From: Peribacillus kribbensis DSM 17871
GTDB lineage: Bacteria > Bacillota > Bacilli > Bacillales > DSM-1321
Length of the DNA stretch: 64,000 nucleotides
Reading direction: 5' to 3'
Assembly (NCBI RefSeq): GCF_000430765.1
Contig: NZ_KE387245.1
Span: 95,629 to 159,628, forward strand
Made by a program: the position numbers and the translations under genes. How positions within the stretch are numbered: the stretch's first letter is position 1; each line of letters opens with the position of its first letter. Shown piece by piece: positions 1 to 10,681 of this stretch. The notes below the pieces were generated by a model that saw nothing but the letters and a program-made list of their open reading frames with translations, had not been told where the DNA came from and searched no databases.

Positions 1-372
1 GCTTGTTGCTGATATGATACCGGTTACATGATTTTGTTTAAAGGTATGTACATATTCCGATTCCTTTTCAGGTTTTTCATCAGCGTTCCCAATCATAAGC
101 CGAAAGTCATGCGCCTGTATTTCATCTTCAACGCCGCGGGCCAGTTCAGGAAAAAACGGATTGCGGATATCAGGAAGAAGCAGCCCGATCAATCTGGACT
201 TTTTATTGTATAAGGAACGTGCGACCTCATTGGGCCGATAATTCAGCTGCTGAATCGCATCATGAATCAACTTTCTGGTATCTTCATGAACATATCCCTT
301 ATCATTTAAAGCCCTTGAGACCGTTGCTACCGAAACCCCCGCTCTCTTCGCTACATCACGTATGGTCGCCAA
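1..372 (-). CDS. LacI-family transcriptional regulator, 5' part (runs off the left edge)
   Basis: The first 124 codons of a LacI/GalR-type repressor are present and the rest lies outside the window. The N-terminus reads as a typical LacI helix-turn-helix (start, then ATIRDVAKRAGVS, VATVSRALN), followed by the hinge-region residues NYRPNEVARSL and the first core strand RLIGLLLPDIRNPFF. I chose the TTG start at 372 because AGAGAGG lies 8 nt upstream and the family usually begins M-A-T-I-x-D-V-A; an in-frame GTG at 381 abuts the ribosome binding site. The ligand cannot be told from this part, and the regulated genes are probably to the left. Confidence 0.9.
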   Translation of the reverse strand, partial: MATIRDVAKRAGVSVATVSRALNDKGYVHEDTRKLIHDAIQQLNYRPNEVARSLYNKKSRLIGLLLPDIRNPFFPELARGVEDEIQAHDFRLMIGNADEKPEKESEYVHTFKQNHVTGIISATS

Positions 373-392
373 TTGTGTCACCTCTCTAATTG

Positions 393-406
393 TGGAACCG
401 TTTACA
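393..406 (-). promoter_or_regulatory. cre-like / LacI-family operator upstream of the regulator
   Basis: On the minus strand the 14-mer TGTAAACGGTTCCA differs from the cre consensus TGWAANCGNTNWCA at one position (A to C at position 12). It lies 20 nt upstream of the LacI-family start, so it may be a CcpA site or an autoregulatory operator of the repressor itself. CcpA and its paralogues share this half-site shape, so sequence alone does not separate the two. Confidence 0.45.
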
Positions 407-498
407 CATAAAACAATAGCATACGATTTTTAATTGTGCAAGAAATATATTTTAATAGATTGTTGAATAAAAAATTTTCCTGAAAAAGTATTAGGTGC

Positions 499-527
499 TT
501 GTTTTTCAAAAACAGACATGGTATATT
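499..527 (+). promoter_or_regulatory. Sigma-A promoter for tRNA-Leu
   Basis: A TTGTTT -35 (499-504), a 17-bp spacer and a TATATT -10 (522-527) preceded by TGG (extended -10) end 22 nt before the tRNA. Spacing and position fit a tRNA promoter. Confidence 0.6.
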
Positions 528-549
528 ATTTTCAACAGCAAGTTCATAA

Positions 550-633
550 GCGGATGTGGCGGAATCGGCAGACGCGCTAGATTCAGGTTCTAGTGGTAGC
601 AATACCGTGGGGGTTCAAGTCCCTTCATCCGCA
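550..633 (+). tRNA. tRNA-Leu (anticodon CAG)
   Basis: The acceptor arms GCGGATG and CATCCGC pair over 7 bp. The anticodon arm CTAGA-TTCAGGT-TCTAG gives anticodon CAG, which reads CUG leucine codons. There is a long class II variable arm (TGGTAGCAATACCG) and a T-arm with GGTTCAAGTCC. The discriminator is A633. CCA is not encoded and must be added after transcription. The gene stands alone with its own promoter and terminator. Confidence 0.97.
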
Positions 634-642
634 TCAAAAAAG

Positions 643-674
643 AGGTACAGATATTATATCTGTATCTTTTTTTT
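643..674 (+). terminator. Rho-independent terminator of tRNA-Leu
   Basis: A hairpin (AGGTACAGATAT pairing with ATATCTGTATCT, one G-U pair) is followed directly by a run of eight T. Confidence 0.85.
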
Positions 675-919
675 ATAATTCTTTTGCACATACGCTTTTT
701 CAAACCATTATGACGATAGCCGTTATTCTTACAATGATTTTCCTTTTCTTCGATAAAGTAAATACAGTGATAAGAAAAATGACTGGAAAGTTTGGGCTGC
801 AGGAAATGCATCCAGAATCTTTTTTATTTTTCATGCAATCGTGAGTACTTTTGGATACATTCTTATTCTTTAACCCTAAAATCCTAATTTTACTCCATCC
901 CCCCTTTTCGATAGTAACT

Positions 920-962
920 AAAAAGAACCTTTAATCTCGTCAAGCGATCAAAGGTTCTTTTT
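920..962 (-). terminator. Terminator of mqo
   Basis: An AAAAAGAACCTTT ... AAAGGTTCTTTTT inverted repeat with a 17-nt loop lies 36 nt past the mqo stop codon. The T-run exists on both strands, so it may work in both directions. Confidence 0.85.
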
Positions 963-998
963 GGTTAATCCATTAAATTCCTAACTTCATACAAGGAA

Positions 999-2501
999 TT
1001 AACTATACACACGCACTTTCTTTTCATTGAGACCCAGTGATTGAGTGGTTGACTCGAAAATTTCTTTGAAAAGTGCTGGATTTTCAGACAATGATTTTCC
1101 ATACGATGGAATCATTTCTTTTATTTTTGGTTCCCATTCTTTCATATTTTGCGGGAAGCATTTTTGTAATACATCAAGCATAACCTGAACCGCAGTTGAA
1201 GCACCAGGAGAAGCTCCAAGCAGCGCAGCAATCGAGCCGTCGGAAGCACTGACCACTTCTGTTCCAAATTGAAGTGTTCCTTTGCCCGCCTCTGTGTCTT
1301 TGATCACCTGAACACGCTGGCCGGCTACGACTACATCCCAGTCCTCCGTTTTAGCGTTAGGAATAAATTCCCTAAGCTCTTCCATACGCTTTTCATTGGA
1401 TAATAGAACCTGCTGGATCAGATACTTGGTTAATGCCATCTCTTTTACGCCGGCAGCAAGCATCGTAAGAACATTATTTGGTTTGACGGAACCGATCAGA
1501 TCAAGATTGGAACCGGTCTTCAGGAACTTAGGCGAGAAGCCTGCGAACGGTCCAAACAGCAATGTCTTTTTATTATCTATATATCTGGTATCAAGATGCG
1601 GCACAGACATTGGCGGAGCACCGAGCTTTGCTTTGCCGTATACTTTTGCATGATGCTGCTCAGCCACTTCCGGATTATGACAGACCATAAAGAGGCCGCT
1701 GACGGGGAATCCTCCTATATGCCTTGACTCAGGAATGCCTGTTTTTTGCAGCAATGGAAGACTTCCGCCCCCTGCCCCAATAAACACAAATTTTGCAGTA
1801 TGTCTTTCTGTAGTGCCGTTTGCAAGGTTTTTCACTTTGACTTCCCATAAACCATCACTGGTTCGCTTTATATCTTCGATGCTGTGTCTGTAGTTAATTT
1901 CCACGTTTTCCTTCGTTAAGTGGTCAAACAGCAGGCGTGTTAAAGCGCCAAAATTGACATCGGTTCCAGTATCAATCTTTGTGGCTGCAATCGGGTCATT
2001 AGATGACCGGCCCTCCATAACCAGCGGAATCCATTCCTTGAGCTTTTCAGGGTCCTCAGAGTATTCCATTCCCTGGAATAAAGGATTATCTGACAGCGCT
2101 TTAAATCGTTTTTTCAAAAATGATACATTGTCTTCCCCGAGTACTAAACTCATATGAGGAATGGGCATGATAAATTTCTCTGGATTTTGGATCAAATTAG
2201 CATTTACGAGAAAAGACCAAAACTGACGGGAAAGCTGAAATTGTTCGTTGATACTGATGGCTTTTGAGATATCTATAGATCCATCCGCCTTTTCGGACGT
2301 ATAGTTAAGCTCGCATAGTGCAGAATGGCCGGTCCCTGCATTATTCCATTCATTCGAGCTCTCTTCTCCAGCCTTTGAAAGTTTTTCGAACACTTTGATT
2401 TCCCATTGAGGTGCTAATTGTTTAAGCAACGCTCCCAGAGTAGCGCTCATCACTCCGGCACCTATTAAGATAACGTCTGTTTTCTTCTGTATGCTGCTCA
2501 T
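999..2501 (-). CDS. mqo: Malate:quinone oxidoreductase
   Basis: FAD-dependent, membrane-associated enzyme that oxidises L-malate to oxaloacetate and passes electrons to the quinone pool, an alternative to NAD-linked malate dehydrogenase. The 500-residue product has the N-terminal dinucleotide-binding loop GAGVMSA (residues 14-20), followed by the Mqo-typical stretch [12 protein letters not shown], and a C-terminal FAD loop around [15 protein letters not shown]. Length matches the family. The start at 2501 has AAGGAAGG at proper spacing; an upstream ATG at 2531 would add 10 residues without a good site. It is transcribed alone and ends at the terminator near 920-962. Confidence 0.96.
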   Translation of the reverse strand: MSSIQKKTDVILIGAGVMSATLGALLKQLAPQWEIKVFEKLSKAGEESSNEWNNAGTGHSALCELNYTSEKADGSIDISKAISINEQFQLSRQFWSFLVNANLIQNPEKFIMPIPHMSLVLGEDNVSFLKKRFKALSDNPLFQGMEYSEDPEKLKEWIPLVMEGRSSNDPIAATKIDTGTDVNFGALTRLLFDHLTKENVEINYRHSIEDIKRTSDGLWEVKVKNLANGTTERHTAKFVFIGAGGGSLPLLQKTGIPESRHIGGFPVSGLFMVCHNPEVAEQHHAKVYGKAKLGAPPMSVPHLDTRYIDNKKTLLFGPFAGFSPKFLKTGSNLDLIGSVKPNNVLTMLAAGVKEMALTKYLIQQVLLSNEKRMEELREFIPNAKTEDWDVVVAGQRVQVIKDTEAGKGTLQFGTEVVSASDGSIAALLGASPGASTAVQVMLDVLQKCFPQNMKEWEPKIKEMIPSYGKSLSENPALFKEIFESTTQSLGLNEKKVRVYS

Positions 2502-3213
2502 TATATCCTTCCTTATCGCCTGTATTTGCAAAAAGCAGGCGCTCCTGCTAAGGTCCTACAAAAAGCAAGGCACCGCCTATGAACACACCTTTGTGGATTT
2601 TATAACCATTTCATATACTATTATAATGATTTCTGTTTGAAATATCTATTATTTACTGATAATTATAAACTATTTATCTAGCAAAAACATTTAGCTAATT
2701 ACATACTTACCTCTTAGGATCAGCTGACTCTGTAGATTATGAGCTTGGCTATATGTTTTTTCTGTATAATTTATTTTAGACCTAATTCTCATCAAATTGC
2801 AAACGCTTTATAGACGTTAAGCATAAATTTTCTGGTTTATGGCCGCAGCATTACGGTACCCTTTATTCCATAATCATATTTCAAAAGAATATTTTTAAAA
2901 GTTCGCTCAGTTTCTGATCGACCTAATCTTCTTTAGTTAACTTGTCTGTTATTCTTTAAATACCCATTCTTTAGGTGATAAATCATTTCTAATTTATTCA
3001 AAAAATCCAACGAGGTTCATGTAGAAGGACAAACCAGGCTGTTTTCCTGGGCAGAATCAGTATGGAGAGAGCTACTTTGCATTTTTTGCTATGTTTAGAA
3101 TCTTATTCCGTTTTCCTCCAAAAAACTAAAGGTTAATGAAACAGTCCATTAAATGCCTGCAGCAGTTATCAAGCTCAACAAAAGTGGTTTTTTTTTCTTA
3201 CCCTACGCTTTAC
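2502..3213. other. Long gap with no supported gene
   Basis: These 712 bases are AT-rich and hold no open frame with a convincing ribosome site, and no clear hairpin-plus-T terminator. They contain the 5' leader of mqo at the left end. I see no gene remnant that I can name. Confidence 0.5.
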
Positions 3214-3870
3214 TCAAAAGGTTCTTTTCTCTTTTATTTTATTTTTACTCCGTACGAAAAGCAAAGTGAATAGCTCCCGTCCCAAAAGAAAGGCCAAGGA
3301 CCCGATTGGGACTGCAAACAAATCCAGCCATAATCCATTCTGGTATTGTTCCGGATGCTTTATTAATGAAAAAGACATTAAAAATCCTATAAATAACGAA
3401 GGAATAAGATAGAAAGACCATGGATTTGTGAGCCACTTCTTTTTAAACTCTGCTCTTACCGCTTCAAATAACAATTCCCATAATCCTGCCAGAGCCGCAA
3501 ACATGCTGACAACTGCTGCCACAGAGCCGGTATCAAGTGAAAAATCGTTATGTGGCGTGTAATATTTCGTGGCCGAATAGGAAATAAGGCATATCAGGGC
3601 AGTTGCAAAAACCGCGCTCCATAGAAAACGGATCACTTTATAATAAGGTAACATGGTCTTTTTCAGCTCCTTATTTAGTTTTCTTTCATTGCCAAATGAC
3701 TCAATAGCGCATTCCACAGCCTCTTCCACTGTACATCCTTTAATCAGCAGTTCATTGATATGTTCATTGAGATGGAAGGCGAGTTCTTCCCTGACTTCTG
3801 TTCTTTCCTCCTTAGTAATGGGGAGTCCCGAAACGATAGCATCGAGATATTCCTCTATTTTAGTCTTCAT
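3214..3870 (-). CDS. HAAS-domain membrane protein (PadR partner)
   Basis: A 218-residue protein with a cytosolic N-terminal helical segment of about 75 residues (YLDAIVSGLPI, REELAFHLNEHI, EAVECAIESFGN), typical of the HAAS / permease-prefix domain. About four hydrophobic helices follow (near residues 80-100, 115-135, 150-170 and 180-200) and a basic tail. HAAS proteins are commonly encoded after a PadR regulator. Here its ATG overlaps the padR stop by 4 nt, so the two are translationally coupled. The domain is thought to act in signalling or protein interaction; no enzymatic residues are visible. Confidence 0.8.
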   Translation of the reverse strand: MKTKIEEYLDAIVSGLPITKEERTEVREELAFHLNEHINELLIKGCTVEEAVECAIESFGNERKLNKELKKTMLPYYKVIRFLWSAVFATALICLISYSATKYYTPHNDFSLDTGSVAAVVSMFAALAGLWELLFEAVRAEFKKKWLTNPWSFYLIPSLFIGFLMSFSLIKHPEQYQNGLWLDLFAVPIGSLAFLLGRELFTLLFVRSKNKIKEKRTF

Positions 3871-4193
3871 GATAAACCCTCCGCAGCCCTGCCGATCAAT
3901 TGTCCGATTTCTTTCCAGCTTTTCAATTTTTCCTCGAGTGTCTTCCTCCCCGTATCTGTAATGGAATAATATTTCCTCCTATTTCCATCAGTTTCCTGAC
4001 TCCAGTAAGCCGAAACGCTCCCTTTTGATTCCAGCCTCTTGAGCGCTGGATAAAGAGTCCCTTCATTCATATGGTAGGTTTCGTTGCTTAATTGACGAAG
4101 CTTTTTAGTCATTTCATAGCCATAACAATCCTTTACCCTCAGCAGGGAAAGCAGCAAGATATCAATACTTCCCTTCATTAACTCCCGATCCAT
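3867..4193 (-). CDS. PadR-family transcriptional regulator
   Basis: A winged-helix repressor of about 108 residues: MDRELMKGSIDILLLSLL, then CYGYEMTKKL, then the family signature EGTLYPALKRLESKG, with a C-terminal dimerisation helix. The start at 4193 is chosen because PadR proteins begin just before (E/K)LxKGSxxxLLL; in-frame ATGs further upstream (4223, 4250) fall inside the presumed operator. It overlaps the HAAS gene downstream, a standard two-gene module. It probably represses its own promoter. Confidence 0.88.
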   Translation of the reverse strand: MDRELMKGSIDILLLSLLRVKDCYGYEMTKKLRQLSNETYHMNEGTLYPALKRLESKGSVSAYWSQETDGNRRKYYSITDTGRKTLEEKLKSWKEIGQLIGRAAEGLS

Positions 4194-4220
4194 TCCATAA
4201 CTTACAATATTTTCTAGTTG

Positions 4221-4252
4221 CATTGTATAACAATGTATATCGTATAACAATG
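4221..4252 (-). promoter_or_regulatory. Probable PadR operator: repeated dyad upstream of padR
   Basis: A perfect dyad CATTGT-ATA-ACAATG (4221-4235) is followed by a second copy of its right part; GTATAACAATG occurs at 4225-4235 and 4242-4252, 17 bp apart. The position 30-60 nt before the padR start suits an autoregulatory operator. PadR proteins usually bind AT-rich dyads at their own promoters. Confidence 0.55.
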
Positions 4253-4291
4253 ATATTTTTCATTTTCTTACTTACACGGTAAAAAAACACA

Positions 4292-4325
4292 TAAAAAAAA
4301 CCCTTAGCTGTGTCTGCTAAAGGGT
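4292..4325 (-). terminator. Terminator of the DUF4395 gene
   Basis: On the minus strand CCCTTTAGC and GCTAAGGG pair (one bulge) and are followed by eight T. It lies 14 nt after the DUF4395 stop. Confidence 0.85.
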
Positions 4326-4338
4326 CTGCTTATTGTCA

Positions 4339-4749
4339 TTATTTTGTTATTCCTCTTTTATACTTCCACATCATATAACGATATCTAATGAAGCATCCGA
4401 TGCAAAATCCCATTAAAGCTACCCCGGCAGCGATGAGAACCATGATTGAAAAGGCGTAGGCTAAAATAGTAAAGCCCAGACCGAAGGAAATCAGCGATAA
4501 GCCTAGGCAGACAGTCGCGATCCATTGATTAAACAGCTGCTGCTCCCTGTCTTCCATTATATATTCGGACACTGGTTTTTTTAGGAATCGTTTTCCTGTT
4601 AAGATTACGGGATTCTTTTTTGTAAACAATGTGTATAAACCGATGGCAAACGGAAGTATGAGTATGAGTTTATAAGAAAGCAGTGCGGCTAGAACACTTA
4701 CGACAATAAATGATTGATTAAGCTGGACCAATGGTTTTGGGATGCCCAT
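4339..4749 (-). CDS. DUF4395 membrane protein
   Basis: A 136-residue protein beginning MGIPKPLVQLNQ, the usual opening of DUF4395 proteins. It has hydrophobic helices at about residues 14-45 (two close helices), a polar stretch with KKPVSEYIMEDREQQLFNQW, and two helices at about 80-120. The end is basic (RYRYMMWKYKRG). The ATG at 4749 has AGGAGGG 6-7 nt upstream. Function of the family is unknown, though members often sit near thiol-redox genes. It is monocistronic with its own terminator. Confidence 0.8.
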   Translation of the reverse strand: MGIPKPLVQLNQSFIVVSVLAALLSYKLILILPFAIGLYTLFTKKNPVILTGKRFLKKPVSEYIMEDREQQLFNQWIATVCLGLSLISFGLGFTILAYAFSIMVLIAAGVALMGFCIGCFIRYRYMMWKYKRGITK

Positions 4750-4898
4750 TTAATACCCTCCTGATGAAATCTATATTAGTTTCCTATTTATCATAGCGAT
4801 TTACTATGATTTATGTAATGAAGATACCACATTCTTATCCAGCTGTATACTTTTTTATACGATTGATCACTCACTTCTCCTTATGGCATGGAAAATAG

Positions 4899-5094
4899 TG
4901 GAGTGGAAAATTGATTGGTGCTGGAGGATTCCAATTGTATGATGGTACAATTCAGCACAAAATCTTGCGGATTCATCAGATCCGTTATACCGGCCATCTC
5001 ATTATGTACGATCTAATGGAATATATCCGCTGCCTTCATCATCATCCTGGGCGTTTTTCTTCTTATTTTTACCCGGAATCAGGCCCGGCATTGA
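4899..5094 (+). pseudogene. DUF2243 membrane protein remnant (truncated, frameshifted)
   Basis: The translation carries the DUF2243 signature GAGGFQLYDGTIQHKILRIHQ, but the preceding codon run is cut by a TAG at 4896, so the N-terminal half is missing. After YDL (about 5015) one extra base breaks the frame. The remaining C-terminal helix WNISAAFIIILGVFLLIF continues in the next frame and ends at TGA 5092-5094. DUF2243 genes are commonly paired with a CtaG-like gene, and such a remnant follows 15 nt later. Confidence 0.7.
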
Positions 5095-5109
5095 AGAAGG
5101 AAAGGTGTC

Positions 5110-5640
5110 ATGAACCATACTATGCACATAATACCGCCGTCAGTTCCACTTATTCGGTGGTACCTCAGCTATTCTTGATCCTGCCCTTTATTTTAGTACT
5201 ATTAATATATATTCATGCAGTATGCATTTCAAACCGTCATCAGAAAAAATGGCCTTTCTATCGCAGTCTCTTATGGTTTTTGGGGGTTTTTCTTGCCATG
5301 ACTGCAGTTGCTGGCCCATTAGGCAGTCGTGCTCATATGGACTTTTCCTTCCACATGATCAGCCGTCTATTACTTGGAATGCTCGCTCCTTTGCTTATGG
5401 CTGCAGCTGCACCCATCGCTCTTTTGCTGTGTACATTAAATACAGCCTTGGCCAGACGTCTTTCGCTGATTCTTAGGAGCTGGCCATTAAGAATCATTAC
5501 ACATCCTATTGTCACCTCCCTGCTGAATGTTGGAGGACTTTGGGTATTGTACAAAACCAGGCTTTATAGTCTCACAAATGAGAGTATGCTGATCCATATC
5601 TTCGAATGGGACTTGTTCCTGAGCAATAAATGCCCGCAAC
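5110..5640 (+). pseudogene. CtaG-like (caa3 oxidase assembly family) gene remnant
   Basis: An ATG at 5110 with GAAGGAAAGG upstream would start the gene, but its frame hits TGA within 23 codons. Continuing in the next frame gives HNTAVSSTYSVVPQLF and several hydrophobic helices with the family-like stretches GVFLAMTAVAGPL, FSFHMISRLLLGMLAPLL and IITHPIVTSLL. Homology stops near codon HIFEW, well before the expected C-terminal helices. So the copy has at least one frameshift and a 3' truncation. It would have been an integral membrane protein of the CtaG / cytochrome c oxidase assembly family. Confidence 0.65.
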
Positions 5641-5644
5641 ATAT

Positions 5645-5677
5645 AAAACCCACAAAATATACCTTTTGTGGGTTTTT
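5645..5677 (-). terminator. Bidirectional terminator after glpD
   Basis: AAAACCCACAAAA and TTTTGTGGGTTTTT form a 13-bp stem with a 6-nt loop and A/T tracts on both sides. It lies between the converging ends of the CtaG remnant and glpD. Confidence 0.85.
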
Positions 5678-5696
5678 CCTATGATATATCTTACAT

Positions 5697-7370
5697 TCAT
5701 CCTAATACCACCCGATCCTTCTGCAGGTCAACAGGTATTACAGCATCTTTTAATTCTTTTTCAAGTTCTTCCTGATAGGCTGCAGCATCCTTCGTGCTCC
5801 ATCCAAGCCTTGCCGCCATGAATTCCTGTACTTCTCTTTTCCATCTGCGCACCCAGTCGATATTAAAATATAGGGCACCTGTCCGCCGGATAAAGAAATC
5901 CACCGGCTTTGCTGTCATTTCATGTTCAATGGCATAAAGGAGACGGGCGTATACCATTCGATTAAGCTTGAGTCCTGCTTCTTGATCAAATTGTTTTCCG
6001 TATTGGAAAAGCAAATCGATATTAGAGCCGTATGTTTTGGCAAGAATTCTTCCTTCTTCTTCTGTGAAGCCATAAGAGACCGCTTCGTTCTCTTTTCGGG
6101 AAACAAAGGCTGGGAATTCCTTTGAGCCTCCCACATTCCCACCTGATATTTTATACGTTTTAGTATTGGACATCTTGAAGACCTTTCCATCCGGATCCAG
6201 CCGCTTAGAAATCAAGTTAACGACCGATTCAGCCATTTTCCTGTATCCTGTAAGCTTTCCGCCGGCAATAGTGATCAAACCGCTGTCTGCTTCCCATATC
6301 TCATCCTTCCTAGAAATTTCAGATGGATCTTTTCCTTCTTCATAAATTAAGGGCCGTACACCTGCCCAGCTCGATTCCACATCTGTTTCCTGGATCCTGA
6401 CCTGTGGAAACATATAATGGATGGCGTTTATAATATAGGCACAGTCTTCTGCGAGCACTTTTGGGTGTGCGGTCTCTTGATTATAGAAGGTGTCTGTTGT
6501 TCCTACATAGGTCTTTCCATCTCTCGGAATGGCAAATACCATACGTCCATCCGGTGTATCAAAGTAGACTGCCTGCCGAAGCGGGAAAACGGATTGGTCC
6601 AATACAATGTGTACTCCCTTTGTCAGCCTTAGGCGCTTGTTGTTTTTGGAATAATCCTTATCACGGATCTGATCGACCCATGGACCTCCTGCATTGACTA
6701 CTTTTTTGGCTGAGATCTCAAACACATGCTTAGACAGCATATCTTTGGCTTTGATTCCTTTAATGATTTTATCTTGGTAAATAAAATCCTCTGCTTTTAC
6801 ATAGTTCACGATATGTGCCCCATTTTCAAAAGCTGCCTTCATCACTTCAATCGTTAAGCGGGCATCATCTGTGCGGTATTCCACATAATATCCTCCGCCA
6901 CGGAGGCCATCCTTTTTCACAAGAGGTTCTTTTCTCAATGTTTCTTCAGCTGATAGCATGGAACGCCGTTCAGATCTTTTTACGCCTGCCAAAAAGTCAT
7001 AAACCTTCAAGCCGATGGAAGTGCTCAGAGGACCAAATGTACCGCCTTTATGCATAGGCAGCAGCATCCACTCAGGCGTGGTTACATGAGGACCGTTTTC
7101 ATAGACGATGGCACGCTCCTTCCCTACTTCGGCCACCATTCCTACCTGAAACTGCTTTAAATAACGTAGTCCGCCGTGAACCAGCTTGGTGGAGCGGCTG
7201 GAGGTTCCTGCCGCAAAATCCTGCATTTCGACTAAAGCCACTTTCATGCCTCTTAATGATGCATCAAGGGCAATACCTGCTCCCGTGATTCCTCCGCCGA
7301 TCACCAAAAGATCATAAGTATCCTTCGACATCGTTTCCATCAGGTTTTTTCTTGATAAGGTTGAGAACAT
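5697..7370 (-). CDS. glpD: Aerobic glycerol-3-phosphate dehydrogenase
   Basis: Flavoprotein of about 557 residues that oxidises sn-glycerol 3-phosphate to dihydroxyacetone phosphate at the membrane and reduces quinone. The FAD loop GGGITG is at about residues 25-30. The family signature [17 protein letters not shown] follows, and [14 protein letters not shown] lies in the second half. The start at 7370 is chosen because GGAGG lies 7 nt upstream; an ATG at 7385 precedes that site. It follows glpP but has its own promoter (7509-7536) and a GlpP-type leader (7426-7475). Confidence 0.97.
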   Translation of the reverse strand: MFSTLSRKNLMETMSKDTYDLLVIGGGITGAGIALDASLRGMKVALVEMQDFAAGTSSRSTKLVHGGLRYLKQFQVGMVAEVGKERAIVYENGPHVTTPEWMLLPMHKGGTFGPLSTSIGLKVYDFLAGVKRSERRSMLSAEETLRKEPLVKKDGLRGGGYYVEYRTDDARLTIEVMKAAFENGAHIVNYVKAEDFIYQDKIIKGIKAKDMLSKHVFEISAKKVVNAGGPWVDQIRDKDYSKNNKRLRLTKGVHIVLDQSVFPLRQAVYFDTPDGRMVFAIPRDGKTYVGTTDTFYNQETAHPKVLAEDCAYIINAIHYMFPQVRIQETDVESSWAGVRPLIYEEGKDPSEISRKDEIWEADSGLITIAGGKLTGYRKMAESVVNLISKRLDPDGKVFKMSNTKTYKISGGNVGGSKEFPAFVSRKENEAVSYGFTEEEGRILAKTYGSNIDLLFQYGKQFDQEAGLKLNRMVYARLLYAIEHEMTAKPVDFFIRRTGALYFNIDWVRRWKREVQEFMAARLGWSTKDAAAYQEELEKELKDAVIPVDLQKDRVVLG

Positions 7371-7425
7371 GTAAATTCCTCCCAAAGCTTTTATTAGTTT
7401 AAATACCCAAAAATATGAAAAAAAA

Positions 7426-7475
7426 AGAGACCAAAACTAGGTTATAGCGAAATCTATAACTAAGCCTTGGTCTCT
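7426..7475 (-). promoter_or_regulatory. GlpP-responsive leader terminator of glpD
   Basis: The transcribed strand forms AGAGACCAA ... TTGGTCTCT with an inner stem TTATAG/CTATAA, followed by nine T, so a complete intrinsic terminator sits between the promoter and the gene. In Bacillus subtilis GlpP bound to glycerol-3-phosphate prevents termination in the glpD leader. The glpP gene next door makes the same role very likely here. Confidence 0.85.
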
Positions 7476-7508
7476 CCGAATCTCGAACCGAAATATTAAC
7501 TTAATTGA

Positions 7509-7536
7509 AGTATACCATATTTTTCAATCTTGTAAA
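7509..7536 (-). promoter_or_regulatory. Sigma-A promoter of glpD
   Basis: Minus strand: TTTACA (7531-7536), 16-bp spacer, TATACT (7509-7514). It starts immediately after the glpP stop codon and points into the glpD leader. Confidence 0.7.
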
Positions 7537-7538
7537 GG

Positions 7539-8096
7539 TTAAGCTTGAACTTCTGAAGCATAATGCGCCCATATCTCTTTTTTAGAAGTAGAAATGAATT
7601 CGGCACCTGCATCCAGAATACTCTGGGCTTCCGTTACAGTACGGATTAATCCTCCAGCGATGATTTTTGTATGGGTCCGTTCTTTGATCTCCTTGATCAT
7701 CCAGGGCATCAGTCCTGGAAGGACCTCCACATAATCCGGCTTCGTCCTGTCGATGATCCTGAAGGTTTTTTCAAGCGCATGGGAATCCAATAAAAACATC
7801 CGCTGAATGGCCAGGACTCCCTTTTGCTTTGCTTTTAAAATGACGCTGGATTTTGTTGAAATAACCCCATAGGGCTTGAATTCCTGGCAAATGAATTCTG
7901 TCCCAAATTCATCATTTTTCAAGCCTTGGATTAAATCCACATGATAAATCATTTTTTTATCATGCTCTTTTGCCATTTTAGCCACATGCTTCAACTGGGC
8001 AATATGGAGATCTAAAAAAATCCCAATTTCATAAGGACTTTCCAAAAACTTCTCAAAATCTTTATATGAAGTGGATGCGGGTAATATTTTTTGCAT
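7539..8096 (-). CDS. glpP: Glycerol-3-phosphate-responsive antiterminator
   Basis: A 185-residue (beta/alpha)-barrel RNA-binding regulator. Motifs include IFLDLHIAQLKHV, YHVDLIQGL, KPYGVISTKSSVI, DYVEVLPGLMPW and KIIAGGLI, all characteristic of GlpP. When it binds glycerol 3-phosphate it allows RNA polymerase to pass the leader terminators of glpF and glpD. Here glpP lies between glpK and glpD, whereas in B. subtilis it precedes glpFK. Length is that of the family (about 190). Confidence 0.95.
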   Translation of the reverse strand: MQKILPASTSYKDFEKFLESPYEIGIFLDLHIAQLKHVAKMAKEHDKKMIYHVDLIQGLKNDEFGTEFICQEFKPYGVISTKSSVILKAKQKGVLAIQRMFLLDSHALEKTFRIIDRTKPDYVEVLPGLMPWMIKEIKERTHTKIIAGGLIRTVTEAQSILDAGAEFISTSKKEIWAHYASEVQA

Positions 8097-8195
8097 ACAA
8101 GCCGCCTCGCTTTCTATTAGCCTGATTAATAATTCCTATTTTACTATTTTACCTGACTCTTCGAAAGCTTTGTGAAGCGGCGGAGCGATCTCCCG

Positions 8196-9698
<1,503 letters not shown>

Positions 9699-9714
9699 CT
9701 AACCATAAATTTTT

Positions 9715-10539
9715 TTATGCGCTGATCTTTGATGCATCCATTTCTCCACTTTGTCTTTTCCCACCAAAGTAAGCAATAAGCAGGACGGCGATAAGTCCGA
9801 TGGTGACTGTCCAGAATGACCCGGAAACCTTGCCTGTAAATACAGCCTTATAAAAGACAGCGCCGAAAGCTCCGCCTAAAAGCGGTCCAACAACAGGTAT
9901 CCACGAATAGCCCCAATTTGAGCTTCCTTTTCCCGGGATGGGAAGAAGAAAATGTGCGATTCGCGGTCCAAGGTCACGCGCCGGATTAATGGCATATCCG
10001 GTTGTACCCCCCAGCGACATACCGATTACGACAATCAGGAGGCCGACTGCTATTGGGTTAAGTCCTTGTGTGAATTTATTTGCCCCGATAAACAAGAGCC
10101 CCAACACCAAAATGAAGGTACCGAAAATTTCACTGAACAAGTTCGAAAAAGTGTGCGGGATCGCCGGGCCCGTTGCGAATACACCAAGCTTTGCACCTGG
10201 ATCGTTCGTTGCTTTCCAATGTGGAAGATAATGCAGGAAAACAAGTGCTGATCCCAGTATAGCACCAATCATCTGGGCAAGTATGTAGCCTGGCACATCC
10301 TTCCATGGAAATGAGCCGTCGATGGCAAGTGCGAGTGTGACAGCCGGATTCAAATGGGCCCCGCTCACCGATCCTACCGCAAATACCCCCATCGTAACCG
10401 CAAGGCCCCAGGCAATCGTTATAACGATCCAGCCAGGATTGTTCGCATAGGATTTATTCAGCGACCCGCCAGCTCCTATACCGGCTCCAAATACAATCAG
10501 AATCATCGTACCAATGACTTCCCCTAAAAATGGTGACAA
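9715..10539 (-). CDS. glpF: Glycerol facilitator (aquaglyceroporin)
   Basis: A 274-residue MIP-family channel for glycerol diffusion through the cytoplasmic membrane. Both pore boxes are present: HLNPAVTLA in the first half and INPARDLGPR in the second. The arginine after the second NPA and the D/G residues around it are typical of glycerol-type channels. I chose the TTG at 10539 (then SPFLGEVIGTM) because GGGAGGG lies 7 nt upstream and the in-frame ATG at 10605 falls inside the leader hairpin. First gene of the glpFK(P) unit. Confidence 0.95.
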   Translation of the reverse strand: MSPFLGEVIGTMILIVFGAGIGAGGSLNKSYANNPGWIVITIAWGLAVTMGVFAVGSVSGAHLNPAVTLALAIDGSFPWKDVPGYILAQMIGAILGSALVFLHYLPHWKATNDPGAKLGVFATGPAIPHTFSNLFSEIFGTFILVLGLLFIGANKFTQGLNPIAVGLLIVVIGMSLGGTTGYAINPARDLGPRIAHFLLPIPGKGSSNWGYSWIPVVGPLLGGAFGAVFYKAVFTGKVSGSFWTVTIGLIAVLLIAYFGGKRQSGEMDASKISA

Positions 10540-10595
10540 GAAAAACCCTCCCTTTATTATTTTTGATTTTTGGAAAAACTTTGGACAAAAAATAA

Positions 10596-10648
10596 GGAGA
10601 CTCATACAGAAATAAAACCGCCTAAAGGTTCAATCTGTGTGAATCTCC
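10596..10648 (-). promoter_or_regulatory. GlpP-responsive leader terminator of glpF
   Basis: The minus strand holds a 14-bp stem, GGAGATTCACACAG with CTGTATGAGTCTCC (two G-U pairs), a 25-nt loop, then TTATTTTTT. The hairpin lies between the promoter at 10682-10710 and the TTG start. It is the second leader terminator in the locus, as expected for GlpP antitermination of glpFK. Confidence 0.8.
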
Positions 10649-10681
10649 TCATCTCCGTCACAATTCTTAACTTGTAATTAT

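Noticed and set aside
593..844. 83-codon frame overlapping the tRNA end
   Set aside because: It starts inside tRNA-Leu and runs through its terminator.
2798..2811. TGCAAACGCTTTAT as a cre site for mqo
   Set aside because: Two mismatches to the consensus and about 300 bp from the gene start, without a promoter nearby.
4911..5684. A continuous 257-codon open frame read as one membrane protein
   Set aside because: It joins a DUF2243 piece to a CtaG-like piece through frame changes; the natural stop/start boundary at 5094-5110 lies in other frames. It is two decayed genes.
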